The notes: generated from the letters alone by a model not told the origin. A stretch of DNA of 64,000 bases from Nannocystis pusilla (GCF_026626665.1 NZ_JAPNKE010000002.1:4503168-4567167); one strand, 5' to 3'; positions 27,942 to 36,351 are shown, counted from the stretch's first letter. A program made the numbers and translations.

Positions 27942-28475
27942 ATGTACCTCCCGCAGAACGAGTGGTCGACCCCCGAAGAGGGGGACCCGCCTCCTTGTTT
28001 TCGTCAAGGAGATCTGATCGAAATTGACTGGGTTCGTTTGGACTACGCTGATGCCACCAGGGACCAGACGGGGACGAAGTTCACGGTGGAGTTACGGAGG
28101 CGTGAGACGGTAGCGCTCGTCGGCACATGCTGTGACCTCGTTCTCCACAAGACGCCCAAGCGGAAAGGCTTCCTCGTCAGTCCGCTGAGAAAGGTCCCTA
28201 AGCACTTGAGCAAACCAGGAGCGCTCGATGCTCTCAAGGCTCCGATGCCGTTGGCGGGTGAGGTTGCGGCCGGCTTCCCGAACCTGATCTACTTCGCAGG
28301 AGTATCGGCCCCAACGGGTCTCTACGTTCAAGAGGGCGTGATCTATCTCGAAGCGCTGACCATGGTCGACGCAATCACACTGGACGGCGCCACGAAGCTT
28401 GCGGAACTCACAAGAGAGTCGCGGGCGGAGTTCAAAGAGCGACTGAAGTGGCACTTTTCACGAGGTGGCGCCTGA
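27942..28475 (+). CDS. Islet protein of unknown function
   Basis: 177 aa, six bases after the preceding gene. Sequence MYLPQNEWSTPEEGDPPPCF starts a soluble protein with a Cys pair GTCCDLV near residue 60, basic KTPKRKGFLVSPLRK, then hydrophobic FPNLIYFAGVSAPTGLYVQE and an Ala/Glu-rich C-terminal helix ending FKERLKWHFSRGGA. No catalytic motif recognised. Same lower-GC composition as the TIGR04255 gene. Its position as third gene of a tight cassette suggests a joint function. Confidence 0.7.
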   Translation: MYLPQNEWSTPEEGDPPPCFRQGDLIEIDWVRLDYADATRDQTGTKFTVELRRRETVALVGTCCDLVLHKTPKRKGFLVSPLRKVPKHLSKPGALDALKAPMPLAGEVAAGFPNLIYFAGVSAPTGLYVQEGVIYLEALTMVDAITLDGATKLAELTRESRAEFKERLKWHFSRGGA

Positions 28476-28497
28476 CCGCCGCCCGAGGACTACCTCG

Positions 28498-28674
28498 ATG
28501 GTAGGGGTCGACGCCACCGGCTACTTCGCCGAGCGAATGACTTCGTGGAGGTCAAGCCGCTCGTCGTGCTGCAGCCGGCACAGGCCGCTCAGACCGCCGT
28601 GACCGGCGCCAAGGTCGACCACGCTGCGGACGTCTCGGAGGTCTACGCCACGACGCGCAAGCCCGGGCCGTGAG
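28498..28674 (+). pseudogene. Remnant reading frame right of the islet
   Basis: ATG 28498 starts MVGVDATGYFAERMTS. From about 28536 the -1 frame continues DFVEVKPLVVLQPAQAAQTA, VTGAKVDHAADVSEVYATTR, KPGP and TGA at 28672. The composition is plausible protein, with a codon bias like the host, but it has no identifiable domain. It may be the 3' stub of a gene interrupted by the islet. Confidence 0.35.
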
Positions 28675-28678
28675 GCCC

Positions 28679-30307
28679 TCACGCGAAAGGACATGCCCCG
28701 AAGGACATGCCCGTTCGCACCGGTCTGCCGGGACATGTCCCCGAGGACCGACCCGCGGCTACTCGCCCGCGAGCACCTCGCGCGCGCTCGCCGGCCGACG
28801 AGAACGGCCCGCGGGCGATCTCCTGCAGCAGCGCCTGGGCCTCGCGGGCCGGCATGTGGCCCTCGACCGCGTTCAGGGCCGCCCAGAACGCCTTCTCGTT
28901 GCGGTCGGCCGCCAGGCGCTGGCGCAGGAACTGCACCGCCTCGGGCAGCGGCATGAACTTGTCGATCCCGCGCAGCGCGTCGGCGCGGACGGCGTCGTCG
29001 GGGTCGTTCACGGCCGTGTGGACGAACAGCTGCCCGAGCTCCGGGTGCTCCTCCATGTTGCAGCCCTGCCACGCCATCGAGCGCCGGACCTCCGACGAGC
29101 GGTCGGACAGCAGCGTCGTCACCAGCTGCGTCAGGCGCGGGTCGGCCGGCAGCCAGTGCAGGCGCTCGGTGATCTCCTTGCGCACGTCGGCGCTCGGGTT
29201 GCCCTGCGCGTGCTGCAGGTACGTGTCGAACACCAGGTCGGCGCCGCCGTAGTTGTGGGCCAGGGCGATCGCCGACAGGCACTGCGCCTGGACCTCGGGC
29301 GACGGATCTTGCGCGGCCCAGTTCGCCACGAATTGCATCACGTCGAGCTGCTCGACCAGGCTCGCGGTGGCCCCGAACGCGTTGGCCCGCACCGACACGT
29401 CGCCGTCCTGGCACAGCTGCAGGATCAGCTCGCGCCGGCCCTGCAGGTCGTGGTCGGCGTCGAGGTACAGCGCCGTCGCCAGGCGCGCCCGCACCTCGGG
29501 CGCCGGGTGCCGCGCCAGCTGCTGCACCAGCGGCAGCGCCCCCTCCTCGGCGAACTTGGCCGCCACCGACACGACCTCCTCCATCAGGTACGACGGCAGG
29601 TCGCGCCCGGCCAGGGCCTCGAGCGCCTTGATGTGCTCCGGCTTGGCCCGGTTGTCGAGCACCGTGCCCCACGCCGACAGCGCCGCGCGCCGGACCCCGT
29701 CCTCGCGGGACGTCTCGACCAGCTTGAGCAGGAACTTGTGAACGCCGGTGAAGTTGTTGTCGCGGTCGTACGCCTCGCACTGCAGCTCGTGCAGCGCGTT
29801 CTCCACCTCGTCGGTGTCGTGCGACGTGAGTCCGGGGAACCGGCTCAGCACCACGTCCTCGCTGTCGCCGCCGCCGAGCATGGACTTGACCGCGCCGAAC
29901 AGGCCCCGGCCGCCGCCGAGCACCGTCAGCGGCGCCTCGGCCGACGGATCCTTGACCCCCGGGATGTCCGCCGACGCCATGACCTTGTAGGTCGCGTCCG
30001 GCTTGGCGTCTTCGGGGATCTTGTAGCGGAACTCGAACTTGTTGAGGCTGCCCGGCGCGAGGTCACGGTCCTGCGCGACGATGTTGCTCGACAGCACCTT
30101 GATGTCGATCGACGGCAGCGCGCTGCCCTCCTTCGACTGCACCAGCACCGACACGATGTCGACCTTGAGCGCCGTCAGCTTGAGCGGCTTCTTGCCGCCG
30201 GTCAGCGTCAGCGAGCCGGCCACCGTGCCGCCGGGCGGCACCTTCTCGACGTCGAGCTTGAGCTCGAGCTGCGTTCCACCACCGAAGAGTTTGTTGAGCA
30301 GTCCCAT
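28679..30307 (-). CDS. Spo0M-like arrestin-fold protein with HEAT repeats
   Basis: 542 aa. The N-terminus MGLLNKLFGGGTQLELKLDV, with KVPPGGTVAGSLTLTGG, is the Spo0M sporulation-control (arrestin-like) domain, about residues 1-130. It is followed by a helical region from about 165 to 510 with HEAT-like repeats (RARLATALYLDADHDLQGRR, VRANAFGATASLVEQL, VRRSMAWQGCNMEEHPELGQ, VRADALRGIDKFMP). Spo0M proteins act in the cytoplasm on development and division in Bacillus; HEAT arrays bind proteins. The fusion suggests an adaptor. The C-terminal tail is translated repeat DNA and probably not conserved. Confidence 0.83.
   Translation of the reverse strand: MGLLNKLFGGGTQLELKLDVEKVPPGGTVAGSLTLTGGKKPLKLTALKVDIVSVLVQSKEGSALPSIDIKVLSSNIVAQDRDLAPGSLNKFEFRYKIPEDAKPDATYKVMASADIPGVKDPSAEAPLTVLGGGRGLFGAVKSMLGGGDSEDVVLSRFPGLTSHDTDEVENALHELQCEAYDRDNNFTGVHKFLLKLVETSREDGVRRAALSAWGTVLDNRAKPEHIKALEALAGRDLPSYLMEEVVSVAAKFAEEGALPLVQQLARHPAPEVRARLATALYLDADHDLQGRRELILQLCQDGDVSVRANAFGATASLVEQLDVMQFVANWAAQDPSPEVQAQCLSAIALAHNYGGADLVFDTYLQHAQGNPSADVRKEITERLHWLPADPRLTQLVTTLLSDRSSEVRRSMAWQGCNMEEHPELGQLFVHTAVNDPDDAVRADALRGIDKFMPLPEAVQFLRQRLAADRNEKAFWAALNAVEGHMPAREAQALLQEIARGPFSSAGERARGARGRVAAGRSSGTCPGRPVRTGMSFGACPFA
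28688..28748. repeat. ATGCCC/ATGTCC repeat cluster inside the end of the Spo0M-HEAT gene
   Basis: Four cores in about 60 bp (AAGGACATGCC, AAGGACATGCCC, GGGACATGTCCC, GAGGACC). On the minus strand they are translated as the last 20 or so residues of the Spo0M/HEAT protein, adding the peptide SGTCPGRPV, then MSFGACPFA. Confidence 0.7.
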
Positions 30308-30738
30308 GCGTGGCCGGGATGGTATCACCGCGACCTCGGCCGCCCGTGACGGCCCGGTGTCGATTCACCGCACCGCCGGGCCTCCGCCGCCCCGCCGTCC
30401 CGTCGAAGCTGCCGGTGAGACGACGTTTCGCCGCAACTCCGTAGTCCTCCTGACCCCCGCCCGCGTCCCTATCGCCGGCAGATCGGCCCCGGACTGCAGG
30501 CACGCGGCCCGAGGATCACGTCGCCTTCGCGGGCGGCCATCGACCGACTGGCGAGGGCCCGGACCGCAGGCTCCCTGGCCCTCGGGCTTGCCCCACGACG
30601 ACGGGCGCCCGCGCTGCGATCGCTGCCGACCCCGCACCGCGGACGTCGCTCTCATGCCCGGCGATCCTCCGGGCCAGGCCCCCGCGGCGGCACACCCCGA
30701 GCCGTGGCGCTACACTCCAAACCCGAGAGCCTCCGTCC
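30308..30738. other. Divergent intergenic region
   Basis: 430 bp between the Spo0M-HEAT gene start (-) and the AraC gene start (+). It should hold both promoters. Open frames through it are Arg/Pro/Gly-rich shadows. No hairpin or repeat core noticed. Confidence 0.45.
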
Positions 30739-31167
30739 ATGCTGACCCACGACGCGCTCATCCGCCTGTGCCGCGCCCGCGACCGCCTGCGTGAGACCGA
30801 AGGCCGGGCCCCGATCGCCGCCATCGCCCGCGAGGCCGGGCTCTCGCCGTATCACTTCATCCGCCAGTTCGCCGCGGTGTTCGGCGCCACGCCGCATCAG
30901 TACCGCATCGACGCGCGCATCGAGCGCGCCAAGCATCTGCTCGCGCGCGGCAATCACTCCGTCACCGACGTCTGCTTCGAGGTCGGCTTCGAGAGCCTGG
31001 GCAGCTTCAGCGACCTGTTCGCGCGCCGCGTCGGCGTCCCGCCGTCGCAATACCGGCGGCGCTGGCAAGTGCCCTCGCGCGTCGGGACCCTGCCGCCGGC
31101 GCTGATCCCCGGCTGCCTGCTGCTGATGTGCGGCGAGGCGGCTTCCGCAATTTTCAAGAAGCACTGA
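30739..31167 (+). CDS. Short AraC-family transcriptional regulator
   Basis: 142 aa. A single AraC DNA-binding domain (about 8-110) with both helix-turn-helix units: IAAIAREAGLSPYHFIRQFA and VTDVCFEVGFESLGSFSDLF, then PSQYRRRW. No ligand domain is present. The C-terminal 30 residues are hydrophobic. It precedes a VOC-family gene by 61 bp in the same direction, a common pairing in which the regulator controls the glyoxalase-like gene. Confidence 0.9.
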   Translation: MLTHDALIRLCRARDRLRETEGRAPIAAIAREAGLSPYHFIRQFAAVFGATPHQYRIDARIERAKHLLARGNHSVTDVCFEVGFESLGSFSDLFARRVGVPPSQYRRRWQVPSRVGTLPPALIPGCLLLMCGEAASAIFKKH

Positions 31168-31228
31168 GCCGCGAAGTCGTCACACTCGCGCGGGTACGGC
31201 CACCGTGCCGATTCCCCCAGAGGTCCTC

Positions 31229-31618
31229 ATGCGCATCAAGCTCAACAGTATCTTCGTCGACAACCAGGACAAGGCCCTGCGCTTCTACACGGAGGTGCTC
31301 GGCTTCAAGAAGAGCAAGGAGATCCCGGTCGGCGAGTTCCGCTGGCTGACCCTCGTCTCGCCGCACGGCCACGCCGACGTCGAGCTCTCGCTCGAGCCGA
31401 ACGCGAACCCCGCCTCGAAGACGTTTCAGGACGAGCTGTTCCGCCAGGGCATTCCCATCACCGCCTTCGAGGTCGACGACATCCACGCCGAGCACGCGCG
31501 GCTGAAGAAGCACGGCGTCGCGTTCACGATGGAGCCGACCGAGGCCGGCGAGGTCACCGTGGCGATCTTCGCCGACACCTGCGGCAACCTGATCCAGCTC
31601 TACCAGCCGAAGCCGTAG
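31229..31618 (+). CDS. VOC-family (glyoxalase/bleomycin-resistance fold) protein
   Basis: 129 aa from ATG with AGAGG six bases upstream. It has two beta-alpha-beta-beta-beta modules: IKLNSIFVDNQDKALRFYTE with VLGFKKSKEIPVGEFRWLTL, and ITAFEVDDIHAEHARLKKHG with FADTCGNLIQLYQ. Glu in the final strand region and His in the first half are possible metal ligands. Close relatives are annotated as lactoylglutathione-lyase-like, but the true substrate is usually unknown. Paired with the upstream AraC regulator. Confidence 0.9.
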   Translation: MRIKLNSIFVDNQDKALRFYTEVLGFKKSKEIPVGEFRWLTLVSPHGHADVELSLEPNANPASKTFQDELFRQGIPITAFEVDDIHAEHARLKKHGVAFTMEPTEAGEVTVAIFADTCGNLIQLYQPKP

Positions 31619-31659
31619 CCGGCGAGCTCGGCCAGGGGCGAGCGTCGCCCCTGGCCCGG

Positions 31660-32262
31660 TCACGACCGCGAGCCGAAGTAGAACCCGACCAGCGCCGCCA
31701 GCCCTTGCTCGAGGCCGAGCCGGCCGACCCCGACCGTGGCCGCGTCGGGCAGCACGTGGAAGAACGCATGGATCGCCAGCGCGCCGATCGCCACCAGCCC
31801 GACGACCGCCCGCATGTCCTCGAGGACACGCGACGAGCCGCCGATGCGCCGCTGCAGCCACCGCGTCACCCGCGTGAGCAGCAGCCCGAGCACGAAGGCG
31901 GCCGCGAGCGCCAGCGTCACCACTCCGCGCTGCGCCGCCGCGCCCTCCTGGCGCATCACCACCACCCCGACACCGACGAGCCCCGCGATCAGCAGCAGCC
32001 GGATCGATCCGCGCGGCAGCCACAGCGGCGGCGGGCCGTCGGATCTATCGGCGGGCGCCTGGGCCCGGGCCGCGAAGTAATGCCCGAGCACCACGAACAG
32101 CAGGCTCTCCAGCGCCTCCGGCGGCGGCTCGTCGGGCGCCCGCACCAGCAGCCCGCACACCGTCCCGACCACGCCCAGGGCCAGCAAGGCGCGCACGCTC
32201 CCGGCCGGCAAGCCGAGCGCGTGCCGCCGCCGCCAATCACTCGCCGTCGATGCCTCGCTCAC
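31660..32262 (-). CDS. Small integral membrane protein of unknown function
   Basis: 200 aa from GTG 32262. About five hydrophobic helices: SVRALLALGVVGTVCGLLV, LESLLFVVLGHYFAARA, IRLLLIAGLVGVGVVVM, VVTLALAAAFVLGLLLTRV and AVVGLVAIGALAIHAFFHVL, ending FYFGSRS. Short basic loops. No transporter or enzyme signature recognised. Convergent with the VOC gene. Confidence 0.72.
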   Translation of the reverse strand: MSEASTASDWRRRHALGLPAGSVRALLALGVVGTVCGLLVRAPDEPPPEALESLLFVVLGHYFAARAQAPADRSDGPPPLWLPRGSIRLLLIAGLVGVGVVVMRQEGAAAQRGVVTLALAAAFVLGLLLTRVTRWLQRRIGGSSRVLEDMRAVVGLVAIGALAIHAFFHVLPDAATVGVGRLGLEQGLAALVGFYFGSRS

Positions 32263-32486
32263 CGCGCCATTGTAGGCCCCGCGCCGGTCCGCGCGGTCCG
32301 ACGATTTCGCCCCTCGCCCGCGCCGCGATCCGGGCGCGATCTCGCGAGCCCCTCCTCCCGCACGCCCGCGCCGCCCTCGCTCCACTGGCAGCTCTGCGCG
32401 AGCTCGACCCGCAAACACCTGCGCCCGAAACCCGCCGCGCCCTCCCGCGCCGCCGGCCCCGGGCCCGCTCGTGCCAATGTCGACAC

Positions 32487-32502
32487 ATGTCCCCGGGGAC
32501 AT
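32487..32502. repeat. Perfect ATGTCCCC/GGGGACAT palindrome
   Basis: 16-bp perfect palindrome between the 156-aa unknown gene (stop 32527) and the membrane protein gene, both minus strand. It matches the window's repeat core and could terminate the upstream gene. The rest of 32263-32526 shows nothing else. Confidence 0.75.
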
Positions 32503-32526
32503 CTCGAAAGCGCCGCCGCGCTCGTG

Positions 32527-32997
32527 TCACTTCAGCCGCACCGGCACCACCTCGTGGCTGTCGTTCTCGGGCGGGATGACCCCGATCCACGTGATCCGGT
32601 CCTTGCGCGACAACACCACCGGCTCCCCGCGCTCGAGGTTCGCGGTCGCCGCGCGCCCCGTCCCCTCGTCGGTCGAGAAGCACAGCCCCGCGACGCCCTC
32701 GAGCAGCAGCACCTCGTCGACCGGATCCACCCGCAACCGGCCCTGCACCTGGCCGAGCTTCATGCCGAGCCGCAGCCCCTCCGCCGTGCAGGCCGGGTGC
32801 TCCCCGTGGATCCCCACCTGCGTGACCACCCCGTCTTCGATGAACAGGCTGACGTCCCGCGTGAGGACCACGCGCATCGCCCCGCGCATCTCGACCGTGC
32901 GCTCGCCATCCAGCAGCGCGACCTGCGGCTCGCCCGGCTCGCCGAGGCGAAACGGGCCGATGCTGCGCCCGGGGATGATGTGAAGCTCGTCGCCCAT
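32527..32997 (-). CDS. Hypothetical cytoplasmic protein
   Basis: 156 aa. ATG 32997 has AGGAGG nine bases upstream, a decisive ribosome site. It starts MGDELHIIPGRSIGPFRLGE and contains two or three regular beta-hairpin segments (ALLDGERTVEMRG, VVLTRDVSLFIEDGVVTQVG, LRLGMKLGQVQGRLRVDP). The IGPFRLG motif followed by a LRLGMKLGQV repeat hints at a small duplicated domain. No family recognised; no signal peptide. Confidence 0.75.
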   Translation of the reverse strand: MGDELHIIPGRSIGPFRLGEPGEPQVALLDGERTVEMRGAMRVVLTRDVSLFIEDGVVTQVGIHGEHPACTAEGLRLGMKLGQVQGRLRVDPVDEVLLLEGVAGLCFSTDEGTGRAATANLERGEPVVLSRKDRITWIGVIPPENDSHEVVPVRLK

Positions 32998-33364
32998 GGC
33001 AGCCTCCTCGGCTTTCGGGCCGACACTAACAGATCCCGCCGCCCCGCGAAGGGACGCGTGCAAGCCGGATCGCCGGCTCGCCTCCGCCGATTCGCGTCGC
33101 CCGTGCTGTCGTCGCCCGGAGTCCGGCGAATGATCGCGAGCCGCAAATACGAGCAATGTACATTGTCGGGATGGTGCGCGCTCTTCCGGCGCACTCTCGG
33201 CAGCGCCCGCGGCCGGAGCGCTGCCCCGCCGACCGCCTCCGGCGCTCCCGGAATTCGGCCGCGGCGACCTCGACGGCAGCGCTCCGGCCGCGATCTCGGA
33301 GCCGCCACGCCGGCTTGCGCGAGCGGACGACCGCGATCATGCAGCGTGGCACAGGAGTCGTACG
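32998..33364. other. Divergent intergenic region
   Basis: 367 bp between the unknown gene (-) and the ADYC gene (+). It has a less GC-rich patch around 33125-33175 (AAATACGAGCAATGTACATT) that is the best promoter candidate. No gene supported. Confidence 0.45.
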
Positions 33365-34435
33365 ATGAGGTTGACCCGCGGGTTCTCGATGTGGGTGGTG
33401 GGGCTTTGTGCCGTCGGCGGGTGCGACGGCGTGGCGCAGGAAGCGGACCCGGCCGTCGCGCTGCGCGAGAAGGTCGACAACGCCGCGGCGCTCAACACGG
33501 CGGTGCTGAACGGCATGCGCATGAACGGCATGCGCATGAACGGCACCACGTTGAACGGCATGCGCATGAACGGCATGCGCATGAACGGCATCAACCTCAA
33601 CGGCCTCGACCTCGACGGCAGCGTCCTCTCGGCCACCGGCGTGGTCGACGGCACCTCGCAGACGTTCACGGGCGCGCAGCTCGTCGGCGCCGTCATCGAC
33701 CTCGACATCGACGGCGCCGCCTGGCAGATGCGCTTCGACGACATTTTTAAAAATCCCGCCGCCCCGACCGGCGACGTCTGGTTCTACGAAATCTCGATCC
33801 AGGCCCCCGGTGACCCGAATTGGGAGAGCCTCTGCTTCGACCACCTCGGCCAGCCGACCCAGGCCATCCCGCTCGCCAACTACTGGGACCTCGCCACCGG
33901 CGCGCGCGTCGCCGACGCCACCGTCGTCACCTTCGCCTGCCGCGACGCGGTGCTCGCCAAGTGTGTCGAATGGGGCTACCGCCCCTGGGCCAAGGCGGGC
34001 ACGACCTCGCTCGCCAACCATCACCAGGCCTGTACCCGCATGGCCCGCGCCGACTACTGCGGCGACGGCACGCCGCACACCTTCACGGGCACCCCGATCG
34101 ACATCTTCGACAAGCTGGCCCCGCGGCTCCAGGCGCCCGCCACCCTGAGCCGCTCGAACTGGGGCCCCGAGGCCGAGTGGGGCCCGAACGGCGCCGTCTG
34201 CGTCGGCGACATGATGCGCCTCAAGCTGTACGACGACGCCGGCGTCCCCTACGACTATCCGACCTGCCTCGACGCGATCGACGACTTCAGCTCGTGCGGC
34301 ACCCTCCCGATCAGCCGCGGCGGCCTGGTGGCCAACCGCTTCTGCGACAAGTGGGGCGACCAGCCGCAGCAGTGCAACAGCCACGACTACGACGGCGACG
34401 ACGACGAGGACGACGAGGACGACGAGGACGACTGA
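33365..34435 (+). CDS. ADYC-domain lipoprotein with MRMNG repeats and acidic tail
   Basis: 356 aa. Signal MRLTRGFSMWVVGLCAVGGC with lipobox VGGC. Then a short run of pentapeptide-like repeats (LNGMRMNGMRMNG, residues about 48-78) followed by NLNGLDLDGS. The main domain has regularly spaced Cys and contains ARADYCGDGTPHTF, the signature of ADYC-domain proteins known mainly from myxobacteria. Motifs WYFEIS-like DVWFYEISI, KCVEWGYRPW and VGDMMRLKLYDD are also present. The last 20 residues are almost all Asp/Glu and may bind calcium. Surface role likely; no enzymatic motif. Confidence 0.85.
   Translation: MRLTRGFSMWVVGLCAVGGCDGVAQEADPAVALREKVDNAAALNTAVLNGMRMNGMRMNGTTLNGMRMNGMRMNGINLNGLDLDGSVLSATGVVDGTSQTFTGAQLVGAVIDLDIDGAAWQMRFDDIFKNPAAPTGDVWFYEISIQAPGDPNWESLCFDHLGQPTQAIPLANYWDLATGARVADATVVTFACRDAVLAKCVEWGYRPWAKAGTTSLANHHQACTRMARADYCGDGTPHTFTGTPIDIFDKLAPRLQAPATLSRSNWGPEAEWGPNGAVCVGDMMRLKLYDDAGVPYDYPTCLDAIDDFSSCGTLPISRGGLVANRFCDKWGDQPQQCNSHDYDGDDDEDDEDDEDD
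33512..33601 (+). repeat. 15-bp in-frame repeats encoding GMRMN
   Basis: Six consecutive 15-bp units, four of them exact GGCATGCGCATGAAC, within the ADYC gene. The unit is in frame and codes for Gly-Met-Arg-Met-Asn. GCATGCGCATG makes it self-complementary at GCATGC. Confidence 0.85.
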
Positions 34436-34538
34436 GCCGCGCCGCGCGCCGGCCCACCGTGCGCGGGTATGTCCCCCGGGACATGCCGCGCGTCGGCCGA
34501 CGAAGACCACGACGGAGCCGCGCCTCGCGCCGATCCGC

Positions 34539-34574
34539 ATTGCGCGACATGTCCTCCGGGACATGTCGCGCAAT
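34539..34574. terminator. Perfect 16-bp stem hairpin between convergent genes
   Basis: ATTGCGCGACATGTCC (34539-34554) pairs perfectly with its complement at 34559-34574 across a TCCG loop. A smaller ATGTCC/GGACAT palindrome sits at 34469-34484. They lie between the convergent ADYC gene and Rieske gene, so together they probably stop transcription from both sides. The core is the ATGTCC repeat extended by 10 paired bases. Nothing else is seen in 34436-34742. Confidence 0.8.
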
Positions 34575-34742
34575 CGCGCCCCGGTCGGCTCGCGGGTGAG
34601 GCCTTCGCCTACCGCGGGCGAATCATGCGACAAGGGCGAGCCGCGCCGGCCCCCGGCCCTCGACCTTGTGAGGGCCCGAGCGCCGGCGCCGTGATCCGGC
34701 CCGCATTCGTGGCGACGCGCTCCGGTCGCGTCCGCCGCCGCC

Positions 34743-35855
34743 TCAGCGCGCCTCGGCCAGCCGGCCCGAGGACGACGCCAGGTACTCTTCCCATTTGCGG
34801 ATCGTCAGCGCCTGGAACGCGTGGACCGCCGGGTTCAGCTCGGCGATGGGCGCCTGCCAGTGGCGGTTGTAGCCGTCCTGCTCGGCCTCGACGGCCACGC
34901 CGTCCTCCTCGAGCAGCGGCTTGAACACCACCTGCTTGGCGATCCCCAGCACCGGCTCCATCACCTGCCGCGGGATCTGCAGCGGCAGCCCCGGGATCTT
35001 GAAGCCGTCGAAGTAGAACAGGAAGAACGCGCGGGTGGTCTGCTCGTCGATCGGCAGGCAGAAGCACCAGTCCTTGATCTTCCCGTCGGTGTCCGACCAC
35101 TGGTACGGGTATTGATAGCACAGCGTCATCGCATTGATGTTGGTGCGCTTGCGATCGACGAAGTGCTTCATCAGCGGCCCGTCGGCCACCTTCGTGTCGT
35201 ACGACACGTACACGCGGTCGCCCTCGACGCGCAGGTCGGTCAGCGTCGAGTCGGTGAACGGGCGGAACCGCCGGTGCAGGTACGCGTGGGTGAAGTCGCT
35301 GACGTTGTCGATGATCATCGAGTGGTGGGCCTTCCACGTGAAGTCCACCAGCAGCTTGGCCCACGGCTTCGGCCCGTCGAGCTCGGGGATCTCCGGCATC
35401 GGCGTCGCGTCGGCCCGCGCCGGGTCGCCGAAGAACACCCACACCAATCCATAGCGCTCGCGCACCGGGTAGTGGCGCAGCTCGATCTTCGGCAGCGGCT
35501 TGCCGAACAGCTCGTGCGGCACCTTGCACAGCTTGCCGTCGCCGCCGTACTCCCAGCCGTGGTACGGGCACACCACGTTGCAGCCCTCCACGCGCCCGCC
35601 CGACAGCTTGAGCTGGCGGTGGGCGCAGCGGTTGTCGATCGCGCGCAGGGCCCCGTCCTCGCCGCGGAACACCGCGACCGAGCGGCGCCAGAACACCACC
35701 TCGACCACCTTGCCCGGCGGCACCGCGCGGGCGTACTCCACCGCGTACCAGTGGTTGGGGTCGAGCCCGGCGGCGCGGACTTTCTGCCGCTTGTTGCGCG
35801 CCTCTTCGAAGCTCGGCGGCGGCGCGCGGCCGATCGTGTGCAGGGTCTCCGTCAT
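34743..35855 (-). CDS. Rieske non-haem iron oxygenase (sterol-tailoring candidate)
   Basis: 370 aa; an ATG six bases earlier is also possible. The Rieske [2Fe-2S] site has Cys77/His79 (CAH) and Cys96/His99 (CPYH). The mononuclear iron motif is NVSDFTHAYLH at 184-194 (Asp187, His190, His194). The protein type is close to KshA/DAF-36/SdmA oxygenases that act on sterol rings. It lies 2 bp after the EXPERA gene stop, itself after CYP51, all minus strand. In bacteria SdmA, a Rieske oxygenase, removes C-4 methyl groups of sterols, so C-4 demethylation or C-7 desaturation is the leading inference. It needs a reductase partner not seen here. Confidence 0.88.
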   Translation of the reverse strand: MTETLHTIGRAPPPSFEEARNKRQKVRAAGLDPNHWYAVEYARAVPPGKVVEVVFWRRSVAVFRGEDGALRAIDNRCAHRQLKLSGGRVEGCNVVCPYHGWEYGGDGKLCKVPHELFGKPLPKIELRHYPVRERYGLVWVFFGDPARADATPMPEIPELDGPKPWAKLLVDFTWKAHHSMIIDNVSDFTHAYLHRRFRPFTDSTLTDLRVEGDRVYVSYDTKVADGPLMKHFVDRKRTNINAMTLCYQYPYQWSDTDGKIKDWCFCLPIDEQTTRAFFLFYFDGFKIPGLPLQIPRQVMEPVLGIAKQVVFKPLLEEDGVAVEAEQDGYNRHWQAPIAELNPAVHAFQALTIRKWEEYLASSSGRLAEAR

Positions 35856-35857
35856 CG

Positions 35858-36349
35858 TCATCCTCGTCCTGTCTCGAACAGCGGGCGGACCTCGCCCGCG
35901 GGCCCGCGCCGCGGCAGCATGCGCCGCAGCAGCGCGAGCGGGAAGAGCACGTAAGGCGCGTACAGCAGCGCCACCAGCCACGGCACCGTCGGCCGCGGCT
36001 CACCGAAGGTGTGCACCCCGAGGAAGATCACCATCGAGTAGAGCATCACCGACGCGTAGATGATCGCGGGCCAGCGGATCCACTCGCGCCGGCGCACCAG
36101 CGCGACCGCCAGCACCGCGTAGAACGGCCCGAACACGAAGGCCGACACCCCCGACGCGATCTGCAGCCACAGCGGGTTCAGCACGATCAGCGGGTCGTAG
36201 GTGCTGCCCCACCAGTAGAAGAAGCCCCCCAGCCCGCTGTCCGCCGGCGCCATCGGCCCCGGCTCCAGCGCGGCCATGCGGTCGAACAGCAGCGACGTGC
36301 TGCAGAAGCTGAGCGCGAACACCAGCAGGACGCGGTCGATCCAGCGCAT
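35858..36349 (-). CDS. EXPERA-domain membrane protein (EBP/TMEM97-like)
   Basis: 163 aa with four membrane helices: IDRVLLVFALSFCSTSLLF, WLQIASGVSAFVFGPFYAVL, WPAIIYASVMLYSMVIFLGV and LVALLYAPYVLFPLALLRRM. The conserved elements MRWIDR, DPLIVLNPLWLQ and PAIIYAS fit the EXPERA family. That family includes the sterol delta8-delta7 isomerase EBP and TMEM97. An ATG 36 bp upstream would add residues encoded by repeat DNA and is less likely. Between CYP51 and the Rieske gene, a sterol isomerase or sterol-binding role is a strong contextual inference. Which catalytic residues of EBP are kept cannot be settled by eye. Confidence 0.8.
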   Translation of the reverse strand: MRWIDRVLLVFALSFCSTSLLFDRMAALEPGPMAPADSGLGGFFYWWGSTYDPLIVLNPLWLQIASGVSAFVFGPFYAVLAVALVRRREWIRWPAIIYASVMLYSMVIFLGVHTFGEPRPTVPWLVALLYAPYVLFPLALLRRMLPRRGPAGEVRPLFETGRG

Positions 36350-36351
36350 CG

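Noticed and set aside
26690..28680. Integration of the islet at a tRNA or by a phage integrase
   Set aside because: No tRNA-like cloverleaf, integrase gene or long direct repeats were found at either edge.
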